From the NCBI GenBank assembly GCA_028288725.1, contig JAQGIC010000116.1, forward strand, positions 40,752-104,751: a DNA stretch of 64,000 bases, in the 5' to 3' direction. Positions 19,114 to 27,580 of the stretch are shown here, piece by piece. Source of the DNA: Rhodospirillales bacterium. GTDB taxonomy: Bacteria; Pseudomonadota; Alphaproteobacteria; ATCC43930; CGMCC-115725. Position numbers and translations under genes: made by a program. The notes under the pieces were generated by a model. That model was not told the DNA's origin. It saw nothing but the letters and a program-made list of their open reading frames with translations, and ran no database searches. Every line of letters begins with the position of its first letter. Positions within the stretch are counted from its first letter, which is position 1.

Positions 19114-20073
19114 TTACTTCAGCAGGTTCAGGATCGACTGGTTCTGCTGACCCGACACGGACAGCGACTGGATGCCGATCTGCTGGCGCAGCGCCAGGGC
19201 CTGCGAGTTGGCCGCCTCGGTATTGAGATCGGCCAGCGTCAGCTTGTCGCCGCCCTGGGACAGGGCGTTGGTGTAGGAGGCGGTGAAGGTCGAGCGGGCC
19301 TGCAGGATCGAGACGCTGATGCCGAGCTGCGCGCTGATCGCCTGGTTCTGGGCGATCGCGGCGTCGATGCGGTTATTCGACGCGGCGAAGATCGCCTCGG
19401 CCTGGGACACCTTGATGGTGACGCCGCCGACGGTCGCCCCGGTGCCGAGGTTGAGCGCCGAGAAGCCGCCGACGCCGATGCCGCCCGCACCGGAGAAGAT
19501 CACGTTGGAGAATTGCAGCGTGCCGTCGGGCTTGAAGGCGCCGGTGACGCCGGTAAAGAGCGAGTTGCTGTTGCCGACGCCGGTCGCGGCGAGATTGAAG
19601 CCGGTGATCTTCAACGTCGCAGCCGTGCGTTCGGAAAACTGGGTCGTCAGCTGTGCCGACGACGAGGTCAGGATGTTGAGGCCCTGATAGGTCGCATCCT
19701 TGACCAGCTGGGCCAACTGCTTGGCGATGCTGTTGAAATCGGTCGTCGCCGCAACACGCTGGGACAGCGTGGAGCTGCGGGCCCCTTCCAGCACGGCCTT
19801 GAGCTGCTTCAGCAGACCGTCGACGGCCGAGGTTGCCGTCAGCGCGGTGGACACGGCCGACACGCTCTGATCGATGCTGCTCTTGGTGGTGGTCAGTGCC
19901 GCCGACCGGTCATAGAGCGATGTGGAGCGGAAATACGCGACCGCATCGTCGGTAACGCCATTCACCTTCTTGCCGGTATTGAGGCGCTCCTGGGTCCGGC
20001 TGAACAGAGACGCAGCGTTCTGCAGCTGAAGCAAGGTGTTCTTCTGTACGGCGGTCAGGGTAATGTCGGACAT
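19114..20073 (-). CDS. Flagellin
   Basis: Filament subunit of 319 residues. The N-terminal D0/D1 coiled-coil region (about 1-140) has the typical opening with SLFSRTQERLNTGKKVNGVTDD. The C-terminal D1/D0 region (about 235-319) ends in QSLSVSGQQNQSILNLLK. The variable centre is short, as in many alphaproteobacterial flagellins. There is no signal peptide and no Cys, consistent with type III export. AAGGAAG lies 8 bases before ATG 20073. A sigma-54-type promoter lies about 165 bases upstream. No other flagellar gene (fliD, flaF, flbT) is in the window. Confidence 0.9.
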   Translation of the reverse strand: MSDITLTAVQKNTLLQLQNAASLFSRTQERLNTGKKVNGVTDDAVAYFRSTSLYDRSAALTTTKSSIDQSVSAVSTALTATSAVDGLLKQLKAVLEGARSSTLSQRVAATTDFNSIAKQLAQLVKDATYQGLNILTSSSAQLTTQFSERTAATLKITGFNLAATGVGNSNSLFTGVTGAFKPDGTLQFSNVIFSGAGGIGVGGFSALNLGTGATVGGVTIKVSQAEAIFAASNNRIDAAIAQNQAISAQLGISVSILQARSTFTASYTNALSQGGDKLTLADLNTEAANSQALALRQQIGIQSLSVSGQQNQSILNLLK

Positions 20074-20235
20074 GGCACGCTTCCTTTAAGGACTGGATCC
20101 GACACCCCGTCCATTCCTGGCGAGCGCGAACCTGGGCTTGACACCACGCTCGGTACGTACCGTTGACGTTTCCGTCCGGGCTTTTCCCGGCTGGAACGGC
20201 AACGGAACGGGCCGAGCCTTTCATCAGTCCAAACG

Positions 20236-20250
20236 GCAAGGGGTGTGCCA
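20236..20250 (-). promoter_or_regulatory. Sigma-54 (-24/-12) promoter for flagellin
   Basis: On the minus strand the sequence reads TGGCACACCCCTTGC, matching TGGCAC-N5-TTGC with both invariant GG and GC doublets and exact spacing. Transcription should start near 20224, leaving a 5' leader of about 150 bases before the flagellin ATG. Class III/IV flagellar genes of alphaproteobacteria such as Caulobacter are known to use RpoN promoters, so position and orientation fit. Confidence 0.8.
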
Positions 20251-20276
20251 CCGCCCTGGAACGGAGGCTGGTTTCA

Positions 20277-20318
20277 GGTTAAGTTATTGATGACATAGCG
20301 TTATTTATGAATTTAACC
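20277..20318. promoter_or_regulatory. Inverted repeat upstream of the sigma-54 promoter (candidate activator site)
   Basis: GGTTAA-x-TT ... AA-x-TTAACC arms (20277-20285 and 20310-20318) enclose an AT-rich centre, 27-68 bases upstream of the -24 element. Sigma-54 promoters need an upstream enhancer-binding protein, so this is a plausible site for a FlbD-like activator. Position-based inference. Confidence 0.4.
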
Positions 20319-20453
20319 GCTCGGAGACTCGCTGTTCGATGCGCGGGCTCCAGGGTCGGATTTTCCGGCCTCGGCAAAAAATTCCGGGTGCGGAGCGGGT
20401 CGTTCCGGCAGTTTCTGCTGGGCACGCCCCGGAATTTCGACCGGGAAGACATG

Positions 20454-20486
20454 AAAAAAGCGGGCGGCATTTCTGCCGCCCGCTTT
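20454..20486 (-). terminator. Rho-independent terminator of the solute-binding protein gene
   Basis: Perfect stem AAGCGGGCGGCA/TGCCGCCCGCTT around a 4-base loop. On the minus strand it is followed by TTTTTTCAT. It lies 24 bases past the stop at 20510 and separates that gene from the flagellin promoter region. Confidence 0.92.
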
Positions 20487-20509
20487 CATTTCGAGAGTTG
20501 CCTTGAGGG

Positions 20510-21721
20510 TTACTTGGTCTTGCCGCTGCCGATTTCCTCGTCCCACTTGTGGAACGCGGCGACCATCGTATTGGGTTCGAGCGGCGTCTCGATCTTGTTG
20601 TTCTTGATCAGGGCGTCATATTCCGGACGGCCATATTCCGCGATCGCATCCTGGCTTTCCTTCGGCGCCATGCTCAGCGGCACATCCTTGACCGCCGGGC
20701 CCGGATAGAAATAACCCTCGTCCCAGGCATAGGCCTGGGCATGCGGCGTCATCATGAAGGCGATCACGTCGAGCGCCACCGCCAGATGGTCGGGCGCGAT
20801 GCCCTTGGGGATGGCCAGATATTGCGCGTCGCTAACCCAGTGGAAGCCCTTGAGCGTGCCGACCTTGGCGCTCTTCGGCACGGTGCCGAGGACGCGCGGG
20901 TTGATGTCCCAGCCGGTCGTGCTGACGATCATGTCGAGCGATCCCTCGCCCAGCTGCTTCATCGTGACGCCCGTGCCCGACGGGTAATACTCGATATATT
21001 GACCGAGCTCCTTCAGATAGGCCCATGTCTTGTCCCAGCCCTTGACCGGATCCTTGGGGTCCTTGTCCCCCAGAATATAAGGCAGGCCCATCAGGAAGGT
21101 CCGGCCGGGACCGGAGTTGGCCGGTCGCGCGTACATGAAGCGGTTGGGATGTGCCTTGACCCAGGCCAGCAATCCTTCGGCGCTGGTCGGCACGTCCTTG
21201 ACCCGCTCCGGCGCGTATTCGATCAGCGGGCCCGACGGATAATACACGACGGTGACGCCATAGCCCTGGCCGAGCTTGTGCATGTCGAGCGCGGCCGGCA
21301 GATAGTTCGCATCGAGGTTCGGCAGCTTGCTGCCGAAGTCCGGATCGAGCTTCAGCCAGAGATTCTGGTCGATGCCGGCGGCCAGGCCGTCGAGGCCGGT
21401 CAGCACGATATCGATATCGAGATGGTTCGCGTCCTGCTGGGCCTTGATCTTGCCGGCCAGTTCAGGCGCCGGCGCCTTGGTGTAGTTGAATTTGGTGACC
21501 CGGTCGGCATGGGCCTTGCGGTAATCCTCAAAACCCTTCTGGGTCAGGGCCAGAGCGCCGCCGACATCGATGATGTTGATCGTCTGCGCCGCCGCCGGCA
21601 GCGGCGGGGCGTCCGCCGCCCGCGCGTGCGGGACGCCGGCGACCAGTAGTGCGCCCAACGCCACGCCGGCCAGCGCCCGGCGCGTCAATTCAGTTCCCCG
21701 GTTCATTCCGTGGCTAGCCAT
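20510..21721 (-). CDS. ABC transporter extracellular solute-binding protein (orphan)
   Basis: Periplasmic ligand receptor of 403 residues, PotD/family 1-like: an export signal (MNRGTELTRRALAG, possibly twin-arginine, then a hydrophobic stretch to HARA-AD), a first domain beginning TINIIDVGGALALTQKGFEDY, and stretches such as LDIDIVLTGLDGLAAGI and YGVTVVYYPSGPLIEY. GGGAGGG lies 6-7 bases before ATG 21721, deciding the start over the long upstream extension. No cognate permease or ATPase gene adjoins it, and it is divergent from a LivK-type operon of a different class. It probably serves a distant polyamine-, iron- or sugar-phosphate-type transporter. Confidence 0.85.
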   Translation of the reverse strand: MASHGMNRGTELTRRALAGVALGALLVAGVPHARAADAPPLPAAAQTINIIDVGGALALTQKGFEDYRKAHADRVTKFNYTKAPAPELAGKIKAQQDANHLDIDIVLTGLDGLAAGIDQNLWLKLDPDFGSKLPNLDANYLPAALDMHKLGQGYGVTVVYYPSGPLIEYAPERVKDVPTSAEGLLAWVKAHPNRFMYARPANSGPGRTFLMGLPYILGDKDPKDPVKGWDKTWAYLKELGQYIEYYPSGTGVTMKQLGEGSLDMIVSTTGWDINPRVLGTVPKSAKVGTLKGFHWVSDAQYLAIPKGIAPDHLAVALDVIAFMMTPHAQAYAWDEGYFYPGPAVKDVPLSMAPKESQDAIAEYGRPEYDALIKNNKIETPLEPNTMVAAFHKWDEEIGSGKTK

Positions 21722-21817
21722 AGAAATCCCTCCCCCAATGGTTCTTGGTACGTCAAAATCCGGCCGCAGCTCTAAGGCTGCGTGCGTTCGGGTGCGACGG
21801 TTCCATCTTTCCGCTGC

Positions 21818-21851
21818 CTGGTCAATTGGTAATGCGGTCTGGCCAATTTGG
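21818..21851. promoter_or_regulatory. Direct repeats in the divergent promoter region
   Basis: CTGGTCAATTGG (21818-21829) and CTGGCCAATTTGG (21839-21851) are near-identical and 21 bases apart, two helical turns, so one protein could bind both on the same DNA face. They lie between the divergent solute-binding protein and livK genes. A smaller inverted repeat AGAAC-AAAA-GTTCT occurs at 21921-21934, just before the livK ribosome site. Confidence 0.4.
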
Positions 21852-21955
21852 CGGCGGCAAGATGTACGATGTTTTTGCTTGATCTCCGCTCGGCATCGCG
21901 AGACCGTAAAGTCAGACAAAAGAACAAAAGTTCTGTCATCAGGGGGGAAAGATCA

Positions 21956-23092
21956 ATGTCGATAAGGCATACGACTGTCTGCGCGATCATCGCGCTGGCG
22001 CTGGGCTGCGCGGTTGCCCAGGCGGCGTCCGCGGGCGAGATCAAGATCGGCATGGTGACGCCGATCACAGGCCCGGCCGCCGAATCCGGCAAATACGCCC
22101 AGATCGGCGCGAAGCTGGCGATCGACGAAATCAATGCGGCCGGCGGCGTGAACGGCAACACGCTCACCCTCGTGGTCGAGGACGATCAAACGACCAATCC
22201 CGGCGCGGTCGCCGCCTTTTCGCGCCTGGCCAGCCAGAGCGATATTTCGGCCTTCCTGGGCTCGATCCGTTCGACCCAGGTCGATGCGATGTCGCCGGAC
22301 ATCACCAAGCTCGGCAAGCCGGTCTTCATCGGCGGCACCGCGCCGCAGCTTACCCATCAGGGCAATCAGTGGCTGTTCCGCTGCCGGCCGAACGACAGCT
22401 ATTCCGCGCGCGTGATCGCCGACTTCGGCGTCGATACGCTGGGCCTGAAGAAATGGGCGATCGTGCATTCGACCGATGCCTTCGGCACCGGCGGCATGAC
22501 CGCGCTGACCGCGGCGCTCAAGTCCCACGGGCTCGAACCGACGCTGGTCCAGGGCTATCCCAATCAGTCGCCGGACTTCTCGGCCGTCGTGCTGGCGGTG
22601 AAATCTTCCGGCGCCGACGTCATCGGCAGCTATTTCACGTTCGAGAACGACCTGGGCATCTTTGCCAAGCAGCTGAAGCAGTTCGGCGTCCAGGCGAAAT
22701 GGGTCGGCTCGCCGTCGATCTCGACCTCGACCGCGCTCAAGCTCGCCGGACCGACCCTGAACGGCACCTACGGCATCGCCGATTTTGCCGCGGATTCAAG
22801 CCCGGAAGCCAAGGCGTTCGCCGCGAAATACGAAGCCGTCGCCCACGCGTCGGCCGATAACTTCTCGTCCTGGACCTTCGATGCGGTCCATATCGCCGCC
22901 AAGGCGATGACCGACGCCAAATCGACCGAGCCGGCGAAGGTGCGCGAAGCGATCCTGGCGATCAAGGGCTACAAGGGCGTCGAGGGCACCTATACCTTCG
23001 ACCAGAACGGCGACGGGCTGCACGGTTACAACATCGTCAAGAACGACGGCGGCAAGATCGTGTTCGACAAGCACGTCGACTACGCCGACTGA
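21956..23092 (+). CDS. livK: Branched-chain amino acid ABC transporter substrate-binding protein
   Basis: Periplasmic LivK/LivJ-type receptor of 378 residues. Signal peptide MSIRHTTVCAIIALALGCAVAQAASA-GE, then the family opening IKIGMVTPITGPAAESGKYAQ, INAAGGVNGNTLTLVVEDDQ, and a Ser/Thr-rich pocket (GSIRSTQ). Ligands in the broader HAAT family include Leu/Ile/Val, other amino acids, amides and aromatic acids, so the true ligand is open. GGGGGG lies 7-8 bases before ATG 21956. First gene of a complete operon with livH, livM-livG and livF. Confidence 0.9.
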   Translation: MSIRHTTVCAIIALALGCAVAQAASAGEIKIGMVTPITGPAAESGKYAQIGAKLAIDEINAAGGVNGNTLTLVVEDDQTTNPGAVAAFSRLASQSDISAFLGSIRSTQVDAMSPDITKLGKPVFIGGTAPQLTHQGNQWLFRCRPNDSYSARVIADFGVDTLGLKKWAIVHSTDAFGTGGMTALTAALKSHGLEPTLVQGYPNQSPDFSAVVLAVKSSGADVIGSYFTFENDLGIFAKQLKQFGVQAKWVGSPSISTSTALKLAGPTLNGTYGIADFAADSSPEAKAFAAKYEAVAHASADNFSSWTFDAVHIAAKAMTDAKSTEPAKVREAILAIKGYKGVEGTYTFDQNGDGLHGYNIVKNDGGKIVFDKHVDYAD

Positions 23093-23154
23093 TCGGCCCG
23101 CCGGGCGGGGCCAAGGCTCCGCCCGCTCCTCCCTGTTCATCTTCGAGGAAGCCG

Positions 23155-24030
23155 ATGGCAATCTTTCTGCAGCTGTTGTTTACCGGCATCGGCATCGGGG
23201 CGGTCTATTCCCTGGTGGCGCTGGGTTTCGTCCTGATCTATCGCGCGACCAACGTGGTGAATTTCGCCCAGGGCGAATTCGCCATGCTGGGCGCCTATGC
23301 GATGGTCGTGCTGACCCAGGATCTGGGGCTGCCCTACTGGGCCGCGATCCCGATCAGCCTCGCGGTCATGGGTTTGATCGGCGCCCTGTTCAATCTCGGC
23401 GTCTATTATCCGCTCCGCCACCGCTCGTTCCTGCCGGTCGTGATCTCGACCATCGGCGCGTCGATCCTGCTGACCAACTCCGTGCTGGTGGGCTATGGAC
23501 CGGCGCCGGAAAGCCTGGCCGGCATGTTCGACTTTCCCGGCATCCAGATCGGCGAGGTGTTCCTCGACAGCCAATATCTGCTGATCATCGTGGTCACGAT
23601 CCTGCTGGTCGCGTTCCAGTATTTCTTCTTCGAGCACACGCTGCTCGGCAAGAAGATGCAGGCGACCTCGCAGGATAAGGAAATGGCGAGCCTGCTCGGC
23701 ATTCCGGTCGCGCGCATGATCATGCTGACCTTCATCTATTCGGCGATCCTGGGCGGTCTGGCCGGCATCCTGGTCGCCCCCATCCTGTTCGTCTCGGTCG
23801 GGCTCGGCAGCCAGGTCGCGCTGAAGGCCTTCGCCGCCTCGATCATCGGCGGCTTCGGCGACGTGACCGGCGCCATCGTCGGCGGCCTGTCGCTCGGCGT
23901 GATCGAGACGTTCGGCGCGGCCTATATCTCGGTGCCCTACAAGGACGCGTTCGCGTTCCTGGTGCTGTTCGGCTTCCTGCTCATCCGCCCGCAGGGCATC
24001 TTCGGCGAGAAGGTGGCGCAAAAGGCATGA
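23155..24030 (+). CDS. livH: Branched-chain amino acid ABC transporter permease LivH
   Basis: Inner-membrane permease of 291 residues with about eight helices. Typical stretches are GIGAVYSLVALGFVLIYRATNVVNFAQGEFAMLGAY at the N-terminus and FAASIIGGFGDVTGAIVGG near the C-terminus, which includes the coupling EAA-like loop. GAGGAAG precedes ATG 23155 by 5 bases. Its stop overlaps the next start (ATGA), so it is translationally coupled to the LivM-LivG fusion. Confidence 0.95.
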   Translation: MAIFLQLLFTGIGIGAVYSLVALGFVLIYRATNVVNFAQGEFAMLGAYAMVVLTQDLGLPYWAAIPISLAVMGLIGALFNLGVYYPLRHRSFLPVVISTIGASILLTNSVLVGYGPAPESLAGMFDFPGIQIGEVFLDSQYLLIIVVTILLVAFQYFFFEHTLLGKKMQATSQDKEMASLLGIPVARMIMLTFIYSAILGGLAGILVAPILFVSVGLGSQVALKAFAASIIGGFGDVTGAIVGGLSLGVIETFGAAYISVPYKDAFAFLVLFGFLLIRPQGIFGEKVAQKA

Positions 24031-25775
24031 CCTCCCGCTCCAGATACGTGATCCCGCTGCTGTTGCTCGCCGCCGCAGCCTCCATTGTCCTGCCGCTGGT
24101 TCATCCGGTGAACGGCTATCTCCTCAACCTCTTCATGCAGGCCGCGACCTATGCCATGGCGGTGCTGGGCCTGACCGTGGTCTTGGGCTACGCCGGGCAG
24201 ATCTCCATCGCCCAGGCCGGCTTCTTCGGGCTCGGCGCCTATGGCGTCGCGATCGGCACGACCGTGCTGCATCTGCCGTTTTTCATCGGCCTGGCGCTGG
24301 GCGTGCTGGTCGCGGGCCTGCTGGGCGCCGTCCTCGGCGCCTCGACCCTAAAGCTGGGCGGTCATTACCTCGCCATGGTGACGATCAGCTTCCAGCAGAT
24401 CCTGACCCTGGTGCTGACCAACTGGATCAGTCTGACCCGGGGTCCGGACGGCATCCGCAATATTCCTCGGCCGAGCCTGTTCGGCGTCTCGCTCGAGGAT
24501 TCCGACCGCTATCTGGGGCTTTGCCTGCTCGTGCTCTACGCCGTCGGCGTCTTCGTCTGGTGGCTGAAGGGCACCAAGCTCGGCCTCGGCATGCAGGCCG
24601 TGCGCGACAATGAGCTGGCGGCCGAGGTCGTCGGCGTCGATACCTACCGGGTCAAGGTCACGGCCTTCTGCCTGTCGGCGCTGTTGGGCGGTCTGGGCGG
24701 CGGACTGTTCGCCGGCGGCTTCGGCTATATCAGCCCCGACCAGTTCAGCTTCAACGAATCGGTCGTGCTCCTGACCATGGTCCTGCTGGGCGGCGCCGAC
24801 GCCGCGGTCGGCTCGGTCGTCGGCACGGCGCTGCTGATCCTGCTGCCGGAATGGCTGCGGTTCCTCAGGGGCGCCTATCTTGCGGTCTATGGCCTGGCGG
24901 TCATCCTGATCATGGTGTTCATGCCGACCGGCCTGTGGGGCATGCTATCGCGGCTGGGCGGCCCGCCGCGCCTGCGCGAGCGCGGCGTGCCCGATGTGCT
25001 GACGTTGGGCGATCCGGACGCGGCCGCAGGCGGCCTGCTGCTCGAGATCAAGGGCCTGGCCAAGCATTTCGGCGGGCTGAAGGCGCTCGACGGCGTCGAT
25101 ATTTCGGTCGAGCGGGGCAAGGTCCATGCGCTCATCGGCCCGAACGGCTCGGGCAAGACGACCATGCTGAACGTGCTGAGCGGCATCTATCGCCCGACCC
25201 GCGGCGAAGTGCTGGTCGATGGCGTCAAGGTCTCCGGTCTCGCCCCCCATGAACTGGCCGCGGCCGGGGTCGGGCGCACGTTCCAGAACATCCGGCTGTT
25301 CCTCAGCCTGACCGTGCTGGAAAATGTCGTGATCGGCGCCCAGCGTCCGCACAACAGTGCCGCCCAGACGCCGGACCAGGTCCAGCGCCGCGCCATGGCG
25401 GCGCTCGATTTCGTCGGCATGGCGGCGCGGGCGGACCTCAAGGTCGCGAGCCTGCCCTACGGCCATCAGCGCCTGGTCGAAATCGCCCGGGCGCTGGCTG
25501 GCAACCCGACGCTGCTGCTGCTCGACGAACCGGCCGCCGGCCTCAATCTCACGGAAAAACAGGAGCTGGTCGGGCTCTTGAAACGGCTGGCCGGCCATGG
25601 GCTCACGCTGTTCCTGATCGACCATGACATGAATCTGGTCGAACAGATGGCCGATCGGATCACGGTGCTGAATTTCGGCAAGCGCATCGCCGAGGGGGCG
25701 CCGGCCGACGTGCTGCGCCACCCCGACGTGATCGCCGCCTATCTGGGAGAGGTGCCGGACGATGCCGCTGCTTGA
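24027..25775 (+). CDS. LivM-LivG fusion: permease and ATP-binding protein in one chain
   Basis: 582 residues joining two normally separate subunits. Residues 1 to about 315 are a LivM permease (GYAGQISIAQAGFFGLGAYG, ARG-free linker after WGMLSRLGG). Residues about 338-582 are a LivG ATPase with Walker A GPNGSGKTT at 371-379, GVGRTFQNIRLF Q-loop region, an ABC signature replaced by SLPYGHQR, Walker B LLLLDEPAAGLN and the switch His in LFLIDHDM. There is no stop or frame change across the join. It overlaps livH by 4 bases and livF by 14 bases. Fusions of this kind are known in some alphaproteobacteria. Confidence 0.93.
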   Translation: MTSRSRYVIPLLLLAAAASIVLPLVHPVNGYLLNLFMQAATYAMAVLGLTVVLGYAGQISIAQAGFFGLGAYGVAIGTTVLHLPFFIGLALGVLVAGLLGAVLGASTLKLGGHYLAMVTISFQQILTLVLTNWISLTRGPDGIRNIPRPSLFGVSLEDSDRYLGLCLLVLYAVGVFVWWLKGTKLGLGMQAVRDNELAAEVVGVDTYRVKVTAFCLSALLGGLGGGLFAGGFGYISPDQFSFNESVVLLTMVLLGGADAAVGSVVGTALLILLPEWLRFLRGAYLAVYGLAVILIMVFMPTGLWGMLSRLGGPPRLRERGVPDVLTLGDPDAAAGGLLLEIKGLAKHFGGLKALDGVDISVERGKVHALIGPNGSGKTTMLNVLSGIYRPTRGEVLVDGVKVSGLAPHELAAAGVGRTFQNIRLFLSLTVLENVVIGAQRPHNSAAQTPDQVQRRAMAALDFVGMAARADLKVASLPYGHQRLVEIARALAGNPTLLLLDEPAAGLNLTEKQELVGLLKRLAGHGLTLFLIDHDMNLVEQMADRITVLNFGKRIAEGAPADVLRHPDVIAAYLGEVPDDAAA

Positions 25776-26496
25776 ACTGCATGGGCTGTCGGCCGCCTAT
25801 GGCGCGGTCGAAGCGCTCAAAGGCCTGTCGCTGCATGTGGGCGAGGGCGAGATCGTGGCGCTGCTGGGCTCGAACGGCGCCGGCAAATCGACGACGCTCA
25901 GGACGATCTCGGGCCTGATGAAGCCGAAGTCCGGCCGCGTGCTGTTCGACGGCAAGGACATCGGCGGCCTGCATCCGGAAAGCGTGGTCCGGCTGGGGGT
26001 GGCCCATGTGCCCGAGGGGCGGCGCGTGTTTCCGGGCCTGACGGTCAAGGAAAACATCATGCTCGGCGCCTCCAACCGGCCGGGCGTCAGCCGGCGCGAG
26101 CTGGAGGCCGGGGTCGAGGAGATGTTCGAGCTGTTTCCGGACATCCGGCGATTTTCGGGGGCGCTCGGCTGGACGCTGTCGGGCGGCCAGCAGCAGATGG
26201 TGGCGGTCGCGCGCGGGCTCATGTCGAAACCGCGTCTGCTGTTGCTCGACGAGCCGTCGCTCGGCCTGGCACCGCTGATCGTGCAGCAGGTGTTCCGCAT
26301 CATCGCCCGGATCCGCGAGCGCGGCACGACCGTGCTCCTGGTCGAGCAGAATGCCCGCACCGCGCTGTCGGTCGCCGACCGGGGCTATGTGCTGGAAACC
26401 GGCCGGCTGATCATCGAGGGCAAACCCGACGCGCTATGGAACAATGAGGAGGTGCGCGCCGCCTATCTGGGCGGGCGCGTGACCGCGGGCGTCTAG
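25762..26496 (+). CDS. livF: Branched-chain amino acid ABC transporter ATP-binding protein LivF
   Basis: Second ATPase of the importer, 244 residues. Walker A GSNGAGKST (about 36-44), family motif AHVPEGRRVFPGLTVKENIMLGA, signature LSGGQQQM, Walker B LLLLDEPSLGLAP, and VEQNARTALSVADRGYVLETG. It starts inside the end of the LivM-LivG gene (14-base overlap), indicating coupled translation. It is the last gene of the operon, followed by a three-hairpin repeat. Confidence 0.96.
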   Translation: MPLLELHGLSAAYGAVEALKGLSLHVGEGEIVALLGSNGAGKSTTLRTISGLMKPKSGRVLFDGKDIGGLHPESVVRLGVAHVPEGRRVFPGLTVKENIMLGASNRPGVSRRELEAGVEEMFELFPDIRRFSGALGWTLSGGQQQMVAVARGLMSKPRLLLLDEPSLGLAPLIVQQVFRIIARIRERGTTVLLVEQNARTALSVADRGYVLETGRLIIEGKPDALWNNEEVRAAYLGGRVTAGV

Positions 26497-26605
26497 AGCC
26501 TGATCCGATCAAACCGGCTCGGTTTGATCGGTGAATCGCTCTCTAAATATATGATTTAGAGAGCGATTCAGATATGAGGTCGGTCCGACCTCATGTCATC
26601 GCGCT
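26497..26605. repeat. Composite palindromic repeat of three tandem hairpins, copy 2 (intact)
   Basis: Fills the gap between the convergent livF and reductase genes. Hairpin 1: CCGATCAAACCG-GCT-CGGTTTGATCGG (26505-26531), 12-bp perfect stem. Hairpin 2: 17-bp perfect stem TGAATCGCTCTCTAAAT/ATTTAGAGAGCGATTCA with a 5-base loop (26532-26570). Hairpin 3: ATGAGGTCGG-T-CCGACCTCAT (26574-26594). CTAGAGC and GCTCTAG flank the block. None has a T run, so it is a structured repeat rather than an ordinary terminator, though it may act as one in both directions. A degenerate copy lies at 3160-3270. Confidence 0.8.
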
Positions 26606-27580
26606 CTAGTTGGATACCGCGAGCTTGATCCGCGTCAGCGCCCAGAGGCTTTCGATAGTCGGAACCGGTACCCGGCGCCGTCTGGCCAGTTCGATCACCG
26701 CCGTGACGATCGGATCCAGTTCGAGCGGGCGCCCCGCCTCGTAATCCTGCAGCATCGAGGTTTTGTGGTGCGGTGCCGTGACGCCGCGGGCCAGTTCCGC
26801 ATCGATGTCATCCTCGACCTCGATGCCCCAGGCATGGGCGACCGCCAGGCATTCGCGCATCAGCCGGGCGAGCGTGCCCAGCAGCGCCGGTTCGCTCCGC
26901 ATCTGGCCCATGGTGCCGCCGGTCAAGACGCTGACCGTGCCGGAGGCGTTGTTCAACAGCAGCTTGGCCCAGACCTCGTGGCGGATCCGGTCGGTCAGCA
27001 GGCATTCGACGCCCGATCGATCGATCGCGCCGACGATCGCCGCCAGTGCTGAGGCATGGTCGCCGGATCTGGGCGCGCCCAGGTGCAGGCGCAGGCGGCC
27101 GGCATGGTGTGCCACACCCGGCTCGGTGATCGCCGCCGGGATATTGATGACGCAGCCGATGGCGCGTTCCGGACCCAGGCTGCGCCAGACGGCGCCGCCG
27201 GGATCGACCGTTTCGAGCGGCGTATCGGCCTCCGGTCCGTCAGTCCCGTAGAAATACCACCAGGGCACGCCGTTCTGGGCCGACACGACCAGGCTGTCGG
27301 GGCCGAGCAGGGGGCCGAGCGTCGGCGCCAGGGCGGGCAGGGCATGGGCTTTCACCGTGATCAGGACCACGTCCTGCGGCCCAAGCCGGGCCGGATCGTC
27401 GCTGGCCGGCGGACGGCTGTGCAGGTGCCTGTCGTTGGTGACGACGAGCAGCCCGCGCTGCTGGATCGCGTCAAGGTGTGGGCCGCGGGCCAACAGGCTG
27501 ACCTCATGCTCGCCGCGGGCCAGCAAATATCCCGCGATGACGCTGCCGACCGCGCCGGCTCCAACGATTGCGATGCGCAT
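26606..27580 (-). CDS. 2-dehydropantoate 2-reductase family protein
   Basis: NADPH-dependent ketopantoate reductase-like enzyme of 324 residues. N-terminal Rossmann MRIAIVGAGAVGSVIAGYLL with the GxGxxG motif, TVKAHALPA carrying the conserved Lys, the NG step in SAQNGVPWW, and the C-terminal helical domain with WAKLLLNNASGTVSVL (catalytic Lys) and HKTSMLQDYEAGRPLELD. AGGAGA lies 5 bases before ATG 27580. Paralogues of PanE often act on other 2-oxo acids, and no pantothenate genes are nearby, so panE itself is not certain. Confidence 0.85.
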   Translation of the reverse strand: MRIAIVGAGAVGSVIAGYLLARGEHEVSLLARGPHLDAIQQRGLLVVTNDRHLHSRPPASDDPARLGPQDVVLITVKAHALPALAPTLGPLLGPDSLVVSAQNGVPWWYFYGTDGPEADTPLETVDPGGAVWRSLGPERAIGCVINIPAAITEPGVAHHAGRLRLHLGAPRSGDHASALAAIVGAIDRSGVECLLTDRIRHEVWAKLLLNNASGTVSVLTGGTMGQMRSEPALLGTLARLMRECLAVAHAWGIEVEDDIDAELARGVTAPHHKTSMLQDYEAGRPLELDPIVTAVIELARRRRVPVPTIESLWALTRIKLAVSN

